Assembly (NCBI GenBank): GCA_963731035.1
Contig: CAVSUY010000028.1
Location: 1-64,000 of the forward strand
Reading direction: 5' to 3'
DNA from: JAANXG01 sp963731035
GTDB taxonomy: Bacteria > Pseudomonadota > Gammaproteobacteria > Arenicellales > JAANXG01
DNA: 64,000 nucleotides
Shown here in pieces: positions 33,406 to 42,121 of this stretch; the first letter of the stretch is position 1, and every line of letters begins with the position of its first letter. The notes under the pieces are model-generated. The model had not been told where the DNA came from, ran no database searches, and saw nothing but the letters and a program-made list of their open reading frames with translations. Made by a program: the position numbers and the translations under genes.

Positions 33406-34602
33406 GTGACAGCAGTCCGAATCCTGGTTGGCACCAGAAAGGGCGCGTTCATTCTGACCGCGGACGGCAAACGCGCGAGCTGGAACGTCTCCGGCCCGCT
33501 CTTTGCGGGCTGGGAGGTCTACCACATCAAGGGATCACCCGCGGACCCTGCCCGCCTGTACGCCTCGCAAAGCAGCGGCTGGTTCGGCCAGGTCATCCAG
33601 CGCTCGAGCGACGGCGGCGAGACCTGGGAGCAACCGGGCTCTCCTGAAGGCAGCGATGCGGCCGCAGCGGGCGAGACCACCGGCCCGCCGCACGGCGAGA
33701 GCAACAAATTCGCCTACGACACCTCGAGCGAGCACGGCCGGCCGCTGACCACGCACCAGTGGTACGACGGCACCCCGCATCCGTGGGAGTTCAAGCGGGT
33801 CTGGCACCTCGAGCCTTCGCCCGACGATCCGGACACGGCATATGCGGGCGTGGAGGACGCCGCGCTGTTCCGCACCACGGACGGCGGCGCTACGTGGCAC
33901 GAGTTGCCGGGGTTGCGCGGCCACAACTCAGGGTCGCGCTGGCAACCCGGCGCGGGCGGCATGTGCCTGCACACGGTCCTGCTCGATCCACGGAACCGCG
34001 AGCGCATGTACGCCGCGATCTCGGCGGCCGGCGCCTTCCGCACGGACGACGCCGGCAGCACCTGGCGCCCCATCAACCGCGGCTTGAAGTCGCAGTACAT
34101 CCCCGAGCCGGAGGCCGAGGTCGGCCACTGCGTGCACCGTATCGCGCTGCACCCGTCGCACCCGGAGGTGCTGTTCATGCAGAAGCACTGGGACGTGATG
34201 CGCAGCGACGACGCGGGGAACACCTGGCACGAGGTGAGCGGCAACCTGCCGAGCGATTTCGGTTTTCCGATCGAAGTCCACGCGCATGAGCCGGAAACCG
34301 TCTACGTGGTGCCGCTCAAGAGCGACGCGGAACGCTACCCGCCCGAGGGAAAGCTGCGCGTCTACCGCAGCCGCACCGGCGGCGGCGAGTGGGAGCCGCT
34401 TGCGGAAGGGCTGCCGCAGCAGGACTGCTACGTCAACGTGCTGCGCGACGCGCTGGCGGTGGACACGCTCGACCCGTGCGGCGTCTACTTCGGTACCACC
34501 GGTGGCCAGGTGTACGGCTCGCCCGACGGCGGTGACAGTTGGAAGCCCATCGTGCGCGACCTGCCGGCCGTGCTCTCGGTCGAGGTGCAGACGCTGCCAT
34601 GA
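33406..34602 (+). CDS. BNR/sialidase-like beta-propeller protein
   Basis: 398 aa from GTG 33406 (GAGGAGAA upstream); a longer frame from 33061 overlaps the previous gene and is spurious. Repeated Asp-box-like units are visible: QRSSDGGETWEQPG, FRTTDGGATWHELPG, FRTDDAGSTWRPINRG, MRSDDAGNTWHEVSG and YGSPDGGDSWKPIVRD. No signal peptide is seen, so it may be cytoplasmic, unlike true sialidases. It overlaps a MoaD/ThiS-like gene (ATGA), a pairing I have seen in other bacteria without a known function. Confidence 0.85.
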   Translation: MTAVRILVGTRKGAFILTADGKRASWNVSGPLFAGWEVYHIKGSPADPARLYASQSSGWFGQVIQRSSDGGETWEQPGSPEGSDAAAAGETTGPPHGESNKFAYDTSSEHGRPLTTHQWYDGTPHPWEFKRVWHLEPSPDDPDTAYAGVEDAALFRTTDGGATWHELPGLRGHNSGSRWQPGAGGMCLHTVLLDPRNRERMYAAISAAGAFRTDDAGSTWRPINRGLKSQYIPEPEAEVGHCVHRIALHPSHPEVLFMQKHWDVMRSDDAGNTWHEVSGNLPSDFGFPIEVHAHEPETVYVVPLKSDAERYPPEGKLRVYRSRTGGGEWEPLAEGLPQQDCYVNVLRDALAVDTLDPCGVYFGTTGGQVYGSPDGGDSWKPIVRDLPAVLSVEVQTLP

Positions 34603-34896
34603 TCCGCGTGATTCTGCCCCAGCACCTGCGCGAACTGGCCGGCGTCGACGGCCAGGTGACTCTGGCCGTCGACGCGCCCGTCACCCAGCGATCGATACAT
34701 CGACGCTCTCGAAGCGCGCTACCCGATGCTGCGTGGTACCGTGCGCGACCGCACCACCCAGCGGCGCCGTCCCCTGGTGCGCTTCTTCGCCTGCCAGGAG
34801 GACGTTTCGCACCTGCCCGCCGACGCGCCGCTGCCGGAGGCGGTGGCCTCGGGACGCGAGCCGTTCCTGATAGTGGGCGCGATCGCCGGCGGGTGA
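34599..34896 (+). pseudogene. MoaD/ThiS-like beta-grasp protein, frameshifted
   Basis: MIRVILPQHLRELAGVDGQV starts at 34599 and continues TLAVDAPVTQRSI, after which the frame becomes basic nonsense. The true continuation IDALEARYPMLRGTVRDRTT, then RRRPLVRFFACQEDVSHLPA, and the C-terminal IVGAIAGG (ending in the diagnostic Gly-Gly) runs in the next frame to TGA 34896. One extra base near 34698 explains it. The joined product of about 98 aa is a ubiquitin-like sulfur carrier or protein modifier. Confidence 0.8.
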
Positions 34897-35064
34897 ACGC
34901 CGGGCGGCAGCATCGTGTCGCGGAATTCCCGGTCAATTGTCCCGGGCGCCGTGCTTGCTGATGCGCGCTCGCGCAGAGTTATGGCAGGATGTCGTCCCGC
35001 GAAGCGAGACACTGCGACTCTCGTTCCATGCACGCAATGAATTGGCGAACCGTCGGAGGTATTC

Positions 35065-35916
35065 GTGACCAAAACTATGGAGCAGCTGAGCATTCTGGTT
35101 ACCGGCGCCACCGACGGGATCGGGCGTGGCGCCGCGTTGGAGTTGGCCCGCCGGGGCGCGACAGTGCTGTTGCATGGCCGCGATCCATCGCGCCTGGCGG
35201 CGGCCCAGGGTGCCATCGCCGACGAGACCGGCAGCGAGCGCCTTGAAACGTATGTTGCGGACTTCGCGTCGCTTGCGGACGTCCGCCGGCTCGCTGAAGA
35301 AGTCGGGGCGCGGCACCAGCGCCTGGACGTATTGCTCAACAATGCCGGTGTCGGACGGGGACCGCGGGGCCGGCAAACCCGCGAACAGAACGCAGACGGC
35401 TATGAGCTCCATTTCCAGGTGAACTACCTGGCGCCATTCCTGCTCCAGCATCTGCTGCTGCCGCTGCTGCGCCGCGCGGCACCGGCGCGCATCGTCAACG
35501 TGGCCTCAATCGGGCAGGAGCCGATCGATTTCGACGATGTCATGCTGGAGCGCGATTACGAGAGCCTGCGGGCCTACCGGCAAAGCAAGCTCGCGCTGGT
35601 GATGGCGAGCTTTGAGCTGGCGGGGCGCCTGGACCCCGATGAAGTGACGGTCAACGCGCTGCATCCGGGGACATTGCTCGACACCAAGATGGTGCGAGAA
35701 GGGTTCGGCACGCCCATGGGTCCGATCGAAACCGGCATCGAAGCCGAAGTCTATCTGGCAGCCTCGCCTGATCTCGATGGAGTCACGGGGGAGTACTTCG
35801 ATCGCACGAGCCGGGCCCGCGCCAATGCGCAGGCTTACGATGCGCCGGCGCGGGAAAAGCTCTGGCGCCTCAGCGAGCGCTGGGTCGGCATTGCGTCGCC
35901 ACCCGAGGATGCTTGA
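35065..35916 (+). CDS. short-chain dehydrogenase/reductase
   Basis: 283 aa from GTG 35065, well placed after GGAGGT (an ATG lies at 35077). The NAD(P) motif LVTGATDGIGRGAALELARRGATVLLHGRD, LLNNAGVGRGPRG, IVNVASIGQE and the catalytic pair YRQSKLALVM (Tyr-x3-Lys) are all intact. The sequence is of the retinol-dehydrogenase/oxidoreductase-like SDR group. The substrate is unknown; it stands alone between the catabolic island and the permease pair. Confidence 0.92.
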   Translation: MTKTMEQLSILVTGATDGIGRGAALELARRGATVLLHGRDPSRLAAAQGAIADETGSERLETYVADFASLADVRRLAEEVGARHQRLDVLLNNAGVGRGPRGRQTREQNADGYELHFQVNYLAPFLLQHLLLPLLRRAAPARIVNVASIGQEPIDFDDVMLERDYESLRAYRQSKLALVMASFELAGRLDPDEVTVNALHPGTLLDTKMVREGFGTPMGPIETGIEAEVYLAASPDLDGVTGEYFDRTSRARANAQAYDAPAREKLWRLSERWVGIASPPEDA

Positions 35917-35974
35917 ACCGGCGCAAGCCGGGTCTGCGGCTTCACGGAGTTCGCAAATCCGGCCGGTGGCCCTG

Positions 35975-36478
35975 TTAGATGGTGCCCGCGATCGCCGCCG
36001 CGAGAAATCCGGCGATGATCGGCAGCGGCGCGCTGACCGCAATGCGGCTCAGTGCGAAGCGGGTCCCCAGCATCGGAACCTCGAATAGCATCGTCCGGTT
36101 GACCGCCATCAGGGACCAGGCGGTCAGCAATGCCACCAGTGGCGCCTGCGTGGCGCCCGCCCGGAACAGGGCAATGGCAAGAGGGAACGCGACCGTGGGC
36201 CCGCCGGGCAGGAATCCGCCGACGACCGACGCGAACAGCGTCCCCGGGATCCCGGCGTGCGCCCCCAGCAGCGCCGCCACCTCGTCACGCGGCAGCAGAC
36301 GCCCGAGACACTCGGCGGCGACCAGGGCGAAGGGGATGCGCACCGCCAGGCTCTTCAGCTGCTGCCAGGCCTGCGCCGCCGCGGAGGCATGGGCGGCGGG
36401 CGACCGGAAGTGAGCATACGAAGCCAGTGCGGCCAGCATGACCAGCACGAACAACAGCGGCAGCACGAAATGGTTCAT
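35975..36478 (-). CDS. permease half (ArsP/YraQ-like), second gene
   Basis: 167 aa, hydrophobic, with four or five membrane helices and a conserved PGGPTVAFPLAIALFRAGA motif that resembles the core motif of UPF0718/ArsP-type permeases. Its start overlaps the end of the next gene upstream (36475) by four bases. Both products have the same short plan, so together they would make a full-length permease of about 345 aa. The transported solute is unknown. Confidence 0.7.
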   Translation of the reverse strand: MNHFVLPLLFVLVMLAALASYAHFRSPAAHASAAAQAWQQLKSLAVRIPFALVAAECLGRLLPRDEVAALLGAHAGIPGTLFASVVGGFLPGGPTVAFPLAIALFRAGATQAPLVALLTAWSLMAVNRTMLFEVPMLGTRFALSRIAVSAPLPIIAGFLAAAIAGTI

Positions 36479-37011
36479 GTTCGCTCGAACGGCAAGGCGC
36501 GGGCCATCAATCCGGCGACGATCGGAAGCGGCAGGGACGAGAGCACCCGCAGGGCGACGAAGTCATGGCCGAGAAAAGGCAGCTCCCAGATGACGATACG
36601 ATTGATTCCGAGCATCGCCCAGGCGCTCAGGTACACGACACAGAGGTCGAAGGGTGCCCCGGCCCGGCGCAGCGCCAGCACAATCGGGAAGGCGCCGAAC
36701 GGCCCCGCCGGCGTTATCGCGCCGGCCACCATGGCAATCAGGTAGCCGAACGCGCCGCTGTTGTCTCCCAGGCGGCGAGCGACGAAGTCGCGCGGCAGGA
36801 GCACCTGCACGTAGCCGCCGATGAACATCGCCGCCACGATCACCGGCATGATGCCGAGCAGCAGCATGCCCGCGCCGCGCAAGGCCGCGAGCATTTCGGG
36901 TGCGCCGTCCTGCAACCAGACGCCCATCGCCGAAATCGCCGCCAGCACGATGAAGAACAGAGTCATGCCGTCCGGGCGCACGCGGCGTCCGGATTCGTGA
37001 TTGGAGCTCAT
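36475..37011 (-). CDS. permease half (ArsP/YraQ-like), first gene
   Basis: 178 aa from the ATG at 37011; the longer frame to 37224 is without similarity. Four or five membrane helices and the motif PAGPFGAFPIVLALRRAGA, a near-copy of PGGPTVAFPLAIALFRAGA in the partner gene. Full-length members of the family have two such repeats in one chain; here they are encoded separately in a coupled pair (ATGA). Confidence 0.7.
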   Translation of the reverse strand: MSSNHESGRRVRPDGMTLFFIVLAAISAMGVWLQDGAPEMLAALRGAGMLLLGIMPVIVAAMFIGGYVQVLLPRDFVARRLGDNSGAFGYLIAMVAGAITPAGPFGAFPIVLALRRAGAPFDLCVVYLSAWAMLGINRIVIWELPFLGHDFVALRVLSSLPLPIVAGLMARALPFERT

Positions 37012-37223
37012 ATGGAAGCGCAACAGTTGATGCCGGTCCCCGTTCCTTGAAATGGTGGCCCGGCAGTCGGCAGTACCGACATCATGAGGCATTCGCCGTT
37101 CCGTGACAAATCGCTCACGGCCAGGGGCCGGCGAAAGAGATAGTAAGGGCCCTTGAAGAGGGCCAATGGTGTGTGGTGGATACGAACGGACGGGCGGGAC
37201 GAAAACGGTGGGTGCGGCCTGCA

Positions 37224-37265
37224 ATTAAAACCGCAGCCGCGGAGAGCATGGCTACCCGCGGCTGC
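37224..37265 (-). terminator. rho-independent terminator of the small ORF
   Basis: GCAGCCGCGG (37233-37242) and CCGCGGCTGC (37256-37265) form a perfect ten-base stem. Read leftward it is followed by TTTTAATTGC. It directly follows the small reading frame at 37273-37398 on the minus strand. Nothing else was seen in 37012-37223. Confidence 0.75.
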
Positions 37266-37272
37266 GCTTGTC

Positions 37273-37398
37273 CTACCGTTTGCCGGACGCTTTCTTCGGC
37301 TCCGCCGCGGACTTGACAGCAGCGCCCTTGGCGGGTTTAGACGAAGACGCGGACATCTTGCCCGCTTTCCCTTTTGATGGCTTCTCCTTCTTGGGCAT
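37273..37398 (-). CDS. small Lys/Ala-rich basic protein (41 aa)
   Basis: ATG at 37398, with TAGGAG nine bases upstream, encodes MPKKEKPSKGKAGKMSASSS, then KPAKGAAVKSAAEPKKASGKR and TAG. It is over 30 percent Lys and rich in Ala, Ser and Pro, like the basic tail of histone-H1-like or Alba-type nucleoid proteins. Codon use, the ribosome-binding site and the terminator at 37224-37265 all support a real gene. The function is unknown; DNA or RNA binding is inferred from charge only. Confidence 0.72.
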   Translation of the reverse strand: MPKKEKPSKGKAGKMSASSSKPAKGAAVKSAAEPKKASGKR

Positions 37399-37611
37399 CT
37401 TTCAGCTCCTACCGGTCGAGCCGGTAATCTAACGACAGGTTGAAATGACAGCGACACTAAGCCACCGCCGCGGAACAATGTGGACCCGAACACGGTTCTT
37501 GTAAAGCATTTTCATGCGGGGAGTCTCCGGTCGTTTCGAGGACCGGCCCAGTGGTCGATTCACTCCCGAGGTCCGGCCGGCGATTCGCCGCTCGCCGACC
37601 ACGGAGTCGCG

Positions 37612-38898
37612 TCACAGCAGACGAGATAAGAGAGTCGCCAGCCCGAGAAAGCTGAAGAAGCCGGTGACGTCCGTTACGGTGGTCAGAATGATCGAGCCCG
37701 ACTGCGCCGGGTCCTGGCGCAGGGCGCTCAGTAACAGAGGTATGCCGGCACCAGCCAGGCCTGCCAGGAACATCGAGATCACCATCGCCGTTCCAATCAC
37801 CAGGCACAACCCGGGCGAGCCGCTCCATAGATAGACGGCGATGCAGGTCACCACGGCGATGGCAACGCCGTTCAACAGACCGGCGACGCCTTCCTTCAAC
37901 AAGACCTTGTAGGCGTGTCGCGTGCGGATCTCCCGCAAGGCGAGGCCGCGCATCACGACCGCCAGCGCCTGCGCACCGGTGTTGCCCGACTGTCCGGCGA
38001 CCACTGGCAACAGCACCGCGAGCGCCGTGAACTGGGCAATGGTGCTCTCGAAGAGCCCCACCACCGACGCGGCCAGGAACGCCGTCAACAGATTGATATT
38101 CAGCCAGGGCAAGCGCTGGCGCACTGCGAACAGCGGCGGTGAAAGCGCCCGCTCGTCGCGGCTGACACCCACCAGGGCGCCCAGGTCGCTGGCCGCTTCT
38201 TCCCGTGCCACGCGCATCAACGACGCCTGGTCGATGATTCCGACCACGCGGAACCCGGTGTCGACGACCGGCAGGATCGCGACCTTGTGCGTCTCCAGCA
38301 CTTCCAGGACTTCCTCGCGCGAGGCCATGTTGAGCACGTTCACGGGCGGCCCCTGCACCAGGTCGGCGAGCCTCGCCTGGGGTTGCGCCAGGGTGAGGCG
38401 CGACACCGGCACGATCCCTTCCAGGCGATCGTCGGCCGATATCACCACCAGTCGCTGAACCTCTTCGCCGGACCGGCGAAGCCGGGCCAGGACTTCGTCG
38501 ACGGTGTCGCGAGTGTTGAAACGCGGAAAACGGGATTGCATGAGCCGGCCCGCACTCTCCGGCGGATAGCTCAGCAGCTCGCGCAGTTCCGACGCCGGGC
38601 CCGGCTGCAGCCTCGACAGCAGCTCGTCACGGTCCTCGGCCTCGAGTTGGGCGAGGGCGCCGGCTGCGCGTCCGGGGTCCATGGCCGCGATCAGGGCCGG
38701 GGCCTCGGCGTCAGGTATGTGCCCTAGTATGGCGGCTGCGTCGGGCGCGTTCATGTGATCGAGCAGCTCGGTGGCGTGGCTGGAGTCGCCAACGAAGGCC
38801 GCGGCTTCGACCGGGTCCGAAGCCGCAACAATGCCGGCGACTTCCTGGGGATGGTCCGCGATGAAGCGGACGACGAGCGGCGAGGGCTCAGCGCTCAT
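37612..38898 (-). CDS. mgtE: MgtE-family Mg2+ transporter
   Basis: 428 aa with the family's full plan: an N-terminal superhelical domain (residues 1-125, repeated LLDHMNAPDAAAILGHIPDAEA), two CBS domains (about 130-250, VLARLRRSGEEVQRLVVISADD... VVGIIDQASLMRVA) and five C-terminal membrane helices carrying VVAGQSGNTGAQALAVVMRGLALRE. CBS and N domains sense cytoplasmic Mg2+ and gate the channel. The start overlaps the end of the CBS gene upstream by 11 bases. Confidence 0.95.
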   Translation of the reverse strand: MSAEPSPLVVRFIADHPQEVAGIVAASDPVEAAAFVGDSSHATELLDHMNAPDAAAILGHIPDAEAPALIAAMDPGRAAGALAQLEAEDRDELLSRLQPGPASELRELLSYPPESAGRLMQSRFPRFNTRDTVDEVLARLRRSGEEVQRLVVISADDRLEGIVPVSRLTLAQPQARLADLVQGPPVNVLNMASREEVLEVLETHKVAILPVVDTGFRVVGIIDQASLMRVAREEAASDLGALVGVSRDERALSPPLFAVRQRLPWLNINLLTAFLAASVVGLFESTIAQFTALAVLLPVVAGQSGNTGAQALAVVMRGLALREIRTRHAYKVLLKEGVAGLLNGVAIAVVTCIAVYLWSGSPGLCLVIGTAMVISMFLAGLAGAGIPLLLSALRQDPAQSGSIILTTVTDVTGFFSFLGLATLLSRLL

Positions 38899-39709
38899 CG
38901 CGCCTGTCCGGCGGCGATCCGAGAATGGTGCTGAGGCCCAGCCAGTAGACCTCGCTCAGCCCGATCAGGGTTTCGCGCGTGTCGTTCCAGCCTGGGTCAT
39001 AAGCGCGTTCCTCGCGCAGCCTCTGAATGGTTTCGTACAGAATGACCCCCACCAGACGGCCGTCGGCGTCCACCACCGGAAGCATCGGGAAGTGAAGCCA
39101 GTGGTGGTTGGCCGCAACCTCGGCGGGAGCATCCGTCGCCGCCACATGGGCGGGGTGACGGTGCATGAATTCGGATACCGCTGTGTCCGGGGCGGCGCGC
39201 ATCAACTGCTTGAGCGACACCACCCCCACAAGGTGGTTGTCGCGGTCGATCACGTAAACGTAGTAGCGCACCGGGATCTCCGCCCGGCGGCTGCGCTCCA
39301 GAGCGTCGCCTGCGTCAACGTCCGACGTGATCCGGAACGTGTCGAACTCCGCCAGCGAGGCCGCGGACTGCTTCGGATAGCTCAGCAGCCGGCTCAGCAG
39401 GTTCGCGTCCTTTTCGTCCAGGGTGCGCAGCATCGCATCCCTGGGTTCCGGCTTGATCAGGGGCAGCACCGACATCTGGTCGTCCAGCGGCATCAGCGAC
39501 AGCAGGTGTCCCGCTTCGCCGCCGCCGATGTAGCTCAAGACCGCGGCCAGCGGTCCGGGCGCCATGAAGCGCAAGGCTGGCGCCGCGTCGTCGCCGGCAT
39601 CCGCCAGCACTTCGGCCAGCTCCCGCGTCGGCATCGTCTCCATCGCCCGCGCGGCTTCCAGTGGATGGGACTCCACGTAGGCGGAAACGAGGCGTTGCTC
39701 GAGGGTCAA
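38888..39709 (-). CDS. MgtE-N plus CBS-domain protein without channel
   Basis: 273 aa. The N-terminus (LVSAYVESHPLEAARAMETMPTRELAEVLADAG) and following repeats match the MgtE N domain. Two CBS units follow (YYVYVIDRDNHLVGVVSLKQLMRAAP and HFPMLPVVDADGRLVGVILYETIQRL). The C-terminal GLSEVYWLGLSTIL suggests at most one weak hydrophobic segment, so the pore is missing. Lying directly before mgtE, it may be a regulatory partner or a second-subunit remnant. Overlaps with both neighbours make a tight three-gene operon with mscS. Confidence 0.87.
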   Translation of the reverse strand: MTLEQRLVSAYVESHPLEAARAMETMPTRELAEVLADAGDDAAPALRFMAPGPLAAVLSYIGGGEAGHLLSLMPLDDQMSVLPLIKPEPRDAMLRTLDEKDANLLSRLLSYPKQSAASLAEFDTFRITSDVDAGDALERSRRAEIPVRYYVYVIDRDNHLVGVVSLKQLMRAAPDTAVSEFMHRHPAHVAATDAPAEVAANHHWLHFPMLPVVDADGRLVGVILYETIQRLREERAYDPGWNDTRETLIGLSEVYWLGLSTILGSPPDRRDER

Positions 39710-40542
39710 GGCTGCCGGTCCGCCGACAACAACACGCTGCTGCGAGTGCTGAACAGGTGGCCGGGAATGGTGACCAGTCCCTCGTCCGTCTCCAGGGTGG
39801 CGTTGGTGCTGGTCTTGGCGACCACCCGGCCTTCTACCCCGTCGATGCGAATCCGGTCATCGGTACGGTAGGCGTTGCTGAAGTAGTGCATGCCGAGGAT
39901 ATTGCCGACGGTTTCCCGGGCCCCCAGGCCGAAGGCCAGTGCGCCGGCACCAAAGGTGCAGGCGAACAGGGCGACAAGCACCACCACCAGCAAAGTGCTG
40001 TTCACGCCGAGCTGGTCCACCGACAGTATCAGGCCGACAGTGATGGTGGCCACCTGTGCCAGGCGACCCACCAGCTCGGCGCGCGCCACCCGCGTGTGGG
40101 TCATCCCGCGGATTACCATCGCCCGCCCGAGCTCGCTGAGCCACAGCGCGGCGCCGAATATCAGCAGCGCCCCCAGCACGCGCGGCAGGTAAGCCGCGGC
40201 CCGCTCCACGATGTCGGAAACCGCCGACAGTCCCAGTGCCTGGATCGCGGCCGCGATGAAAAACAGGAAAACCACCCAGAATACGACCTGGGAAAGTGTT
40301 CTTGGAAGAACCTGGAAGGTTACCGACTGCTGCAGCCGGGCGCGAAGCGTCTTGCGCCGCGTCAGCAGACGCAGACCACGTTCCGCGACGCGCCGGGTCA
40401 GGAGCTTCAAGAGGAATGCCAGCAGCCAGCCCGCGAGCAGCAGGGCAAGCGCACCGACCAGCGTCGGCAGGGAAGCCAGCAGGTCGGCGGCGGCCTGCTG
40501 GAGCGCCGCGGCCGATTGTCTGGAAAGGTCGTTCAGAGTCAT
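39706..40542 (-). CDS. MscS-family mechanosensitive channel
   Basis: 278 aa. A hydrophobic N-terminal region with at least four membrane helices is followed by FGLGARETVGNILGMHYFSNAYRTDDRIRIDGVEGRVVAKTSTNATLETDEGLVTIPGHLF, the beta domain of MscS-type channels. The pore helix before it is Ala/Gly-rich (ALFACTFGAGALAFGLGARE). It belongs with the short 'conserved TM helix' type rather than E. coli MscS itself. First gene of the operon with the CBS protein and mgtE, suggesting an ion-homeostasis function. Confidence 0.87.
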   Translation of the reverse strand: MTLNDLSRQSAAALQQAAADLLASLPTLVGALALLLAGWLLAFLLKLLTRRVAERGLRLLTRRKTLRARLQQSVTFQVLPRTLSQVVFWVVFLFFIAAAIQALGLSAVSDIVERAAAYLPRVLGALLIFGAALWLSELGRAMVIRGMTHTRVARAELVGRLAQVATITVGLILSVDQLGVNSTLLVVVLVALFACTFGAGALAFGLGARETVGNILGMHYFSNAYRTDDRIRIDGVEGRVVAKTSTNATLETDEGLVTIPGHLFSTRSSVLLSADRQP

Positions 40543-40888
40543 CCGGTGCCCCTCGCCTTGCCGGCAGCGGGAATGAAGCGCGTCCGCTGGATTATACGCA
40601 TACCCCGGCCGGAGAACCGGCCCCTGGTCGGTGGCCCACGGACCAAACGGGAATCCGTGCTGTCAGGTCCTGGATCCCGGGAAGAGGGGCGCAGGCATGA
40701 TCGGCTTCGACAAACAGTTGAGTTGTGGGCCGGGATCGATTGGGCGTACCCTCAGGGAGCCAAGCATCAGTGCGCGGGAACTCGACCCGCGCCAAGGAAG
40801 TCGCCCGTGCATCGAGCGTTTACCGCGGCGTCCCTGGCAGTACCGGGGGAGGCCGCCCCGAGCTTTTGTTTCTGAACCGGAGACCACC
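40543..40888. other. intergenic region, no gene seen
   Basis: About 345 bases between divergent genes. GGCCGGAGAACCGGCC at 40605-40625 could form a small hairpin. Open frames here are composition shadows. Promoters for mscS (leftward) and the cupin gene (rightward) should lie within it but I cannot place them. Confidence 0.4.
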
Positions 40889-41180
40889 ATGAGCAAGGCA
40901 GAACCCTGTGATCCACGAAGAGAACGACGACGTTCGCATCACGGAATGGCGGCTCGAACCCGGCGCCGCAACTGGTTATCACCGCCACGAATACGACTAC
41001 GCCGTGATCCCCCTGACCGCGGGAACGATCAAGGCCACCGGACCGGCGGGCGAGTCCGTCATGGAATTGACCGCCGGCAAAGCCTATTTCCGAAAGGCCG
41101 GCGTCGAGCACGATGTGGTCAACGTCGACAACGCTCCCTACACCTTCGTCGAAGTCGAGTTGAAGCGGCAACCGGGATGA
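40889..41180 (+). pseudogene. small cupin protein, frameshifted at its start
   Basis: A good start, ATG 40889 with GGAGA ten bases upstream, encodes MSKAEP and then runs out of frame. The cupin itself, VIHEENDDVRITEWRLEPGAATGYHRHEYDYAVIPLTAG...KAGVEHDVVNVDNAPYTFVEVEL, is read one base later from 40908. Dropping one T near 40907 restores MSKAEPVIHEENDDVR, as expected for the family. His in YHRHEYDY and in GVEHDV fit the metal site. It could still start at the GTG 40908, so functional loss is not certain. Confidence 0.75.
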
Positions 41181-41362
41181 CTTTGCAGAGAATTATCCCG
41201 TCACGCATGTGAGCCCCGTGGGGGGCAGTCAGCCAAAGGGCGTCCAGGCTCGCGATTGCCGAGCCCGTTCCTGTTGTTGCATCGACGGGGTATTCGGTCA
41301 GGCTGTGGTAGATAGCGCGGTCTTCGGTCGGTCGGCCGGGCAGAGCTTCGAAGAAGTAGTGA

Positions 41363-42109
41363 GTGGCGCGGCTTTCGGGGCGTAAGCGGGTCGTGTATCA
41401 GTCAACGAACCGTCCTCCCGCCTTCTTCAAGGCATACGTCATCGCGTTGAGGTCTATTGCCGAATCCATGAGGCTTGCCGAGCGAGCCATTCAGTCGGCG
41501 GGGTCCGTCGGCGTCAGGGCGGAGCTTTTCGATGCGGTGGAGCGCCCTGTCGCCGATAGAACGAGGCGGCAGCTCGGCCTCGAGGCAGGTCCTCTGGCCG
41601 AGGAATACTGCGACCGGGATGCGGCAACTGGCTGCTTTCTTTCCATGTACCTGCTGTGGCGGAGAATCCGGGAACGGAACGCCTCCGCCATCATCCTGGA
41701 GCATGATGCCGTGTTCACTGCCCGACCGGATCTGGACAATCCCGGCGAGGTGGTCAATCTCGGTCGGCCGAGCTACGGGGAGTACCGCGAGAAGGACGAA
41801 CCCGGTGTCTATCCGCTATTCTCAAAGGAGGGCGGGTACTTTCCAGGGAGTCACGGCTACTACGTTACGCCGACCGGCGCCGATCGGCTGATCCGGGCGG
41901 CGCATCGCGATGGCGTGCAGCCTGCCGACCTGTTCCTCTCGATCCGCCGGTTTCCGTGGCTCAAGGAAATCTACCCGTGGGTCGTCGAGGCACGGTCGGA
42001 CTTCTCCACGGTGCAGAACGAAGCGGGCGCCCGGGCCCAGCACTGCTACCAGCAGAACCGTCGGGAAGACCGCAGCTTCCGCACGGTGAATGAAATATGG
42101 CAATCGTAG
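41363..42109 (+). CDS. GT25-like LPS glycosyltransferase
   Basis: 248 aa. FFKAYVIALRSIAESMRLAERAIQSAG, CFLSMYLLWRRIRERNASAIILEHDAVF, and the late GSHGYYVTPTGADRLIRAA follow the plan of family 25 glycosyltransferases (LPS beta-galactosyltransferase type), where the acidic pair after the ILE strand binds metal-sugar nucleotide; here the motif is Glu-His-Asp. The start is uncertain (GTG 41363 or GTG 41393; no good ribosome-binding site). It faces the minus-strand glycosyltransferase operon. Confidence 0.75.
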   Translation: MARLSGRKRVVYQSTNRPPAFFKAYVIALRSIAESMRLAERAIQSAGSVGVRAELFDAVERPVADRTRRQLGLEAGPLAEEYCDRDAATGCFLSMYLLWRRIRERNASAIILEHDAVFTARPDLDNPGEVVNLGRPSYGEYREKDEPGVYPLFSKEGGYFPGSHGYYVTPTGADRLIRAAHRDGVQPADLFLSIRRFPWLKEIYPWVVEARSDFSTVQNEAGARAQHCYQQNRREDRSFRTVNEIWQS

Positions 42110-42121
42110 GTGGCGCGACCG

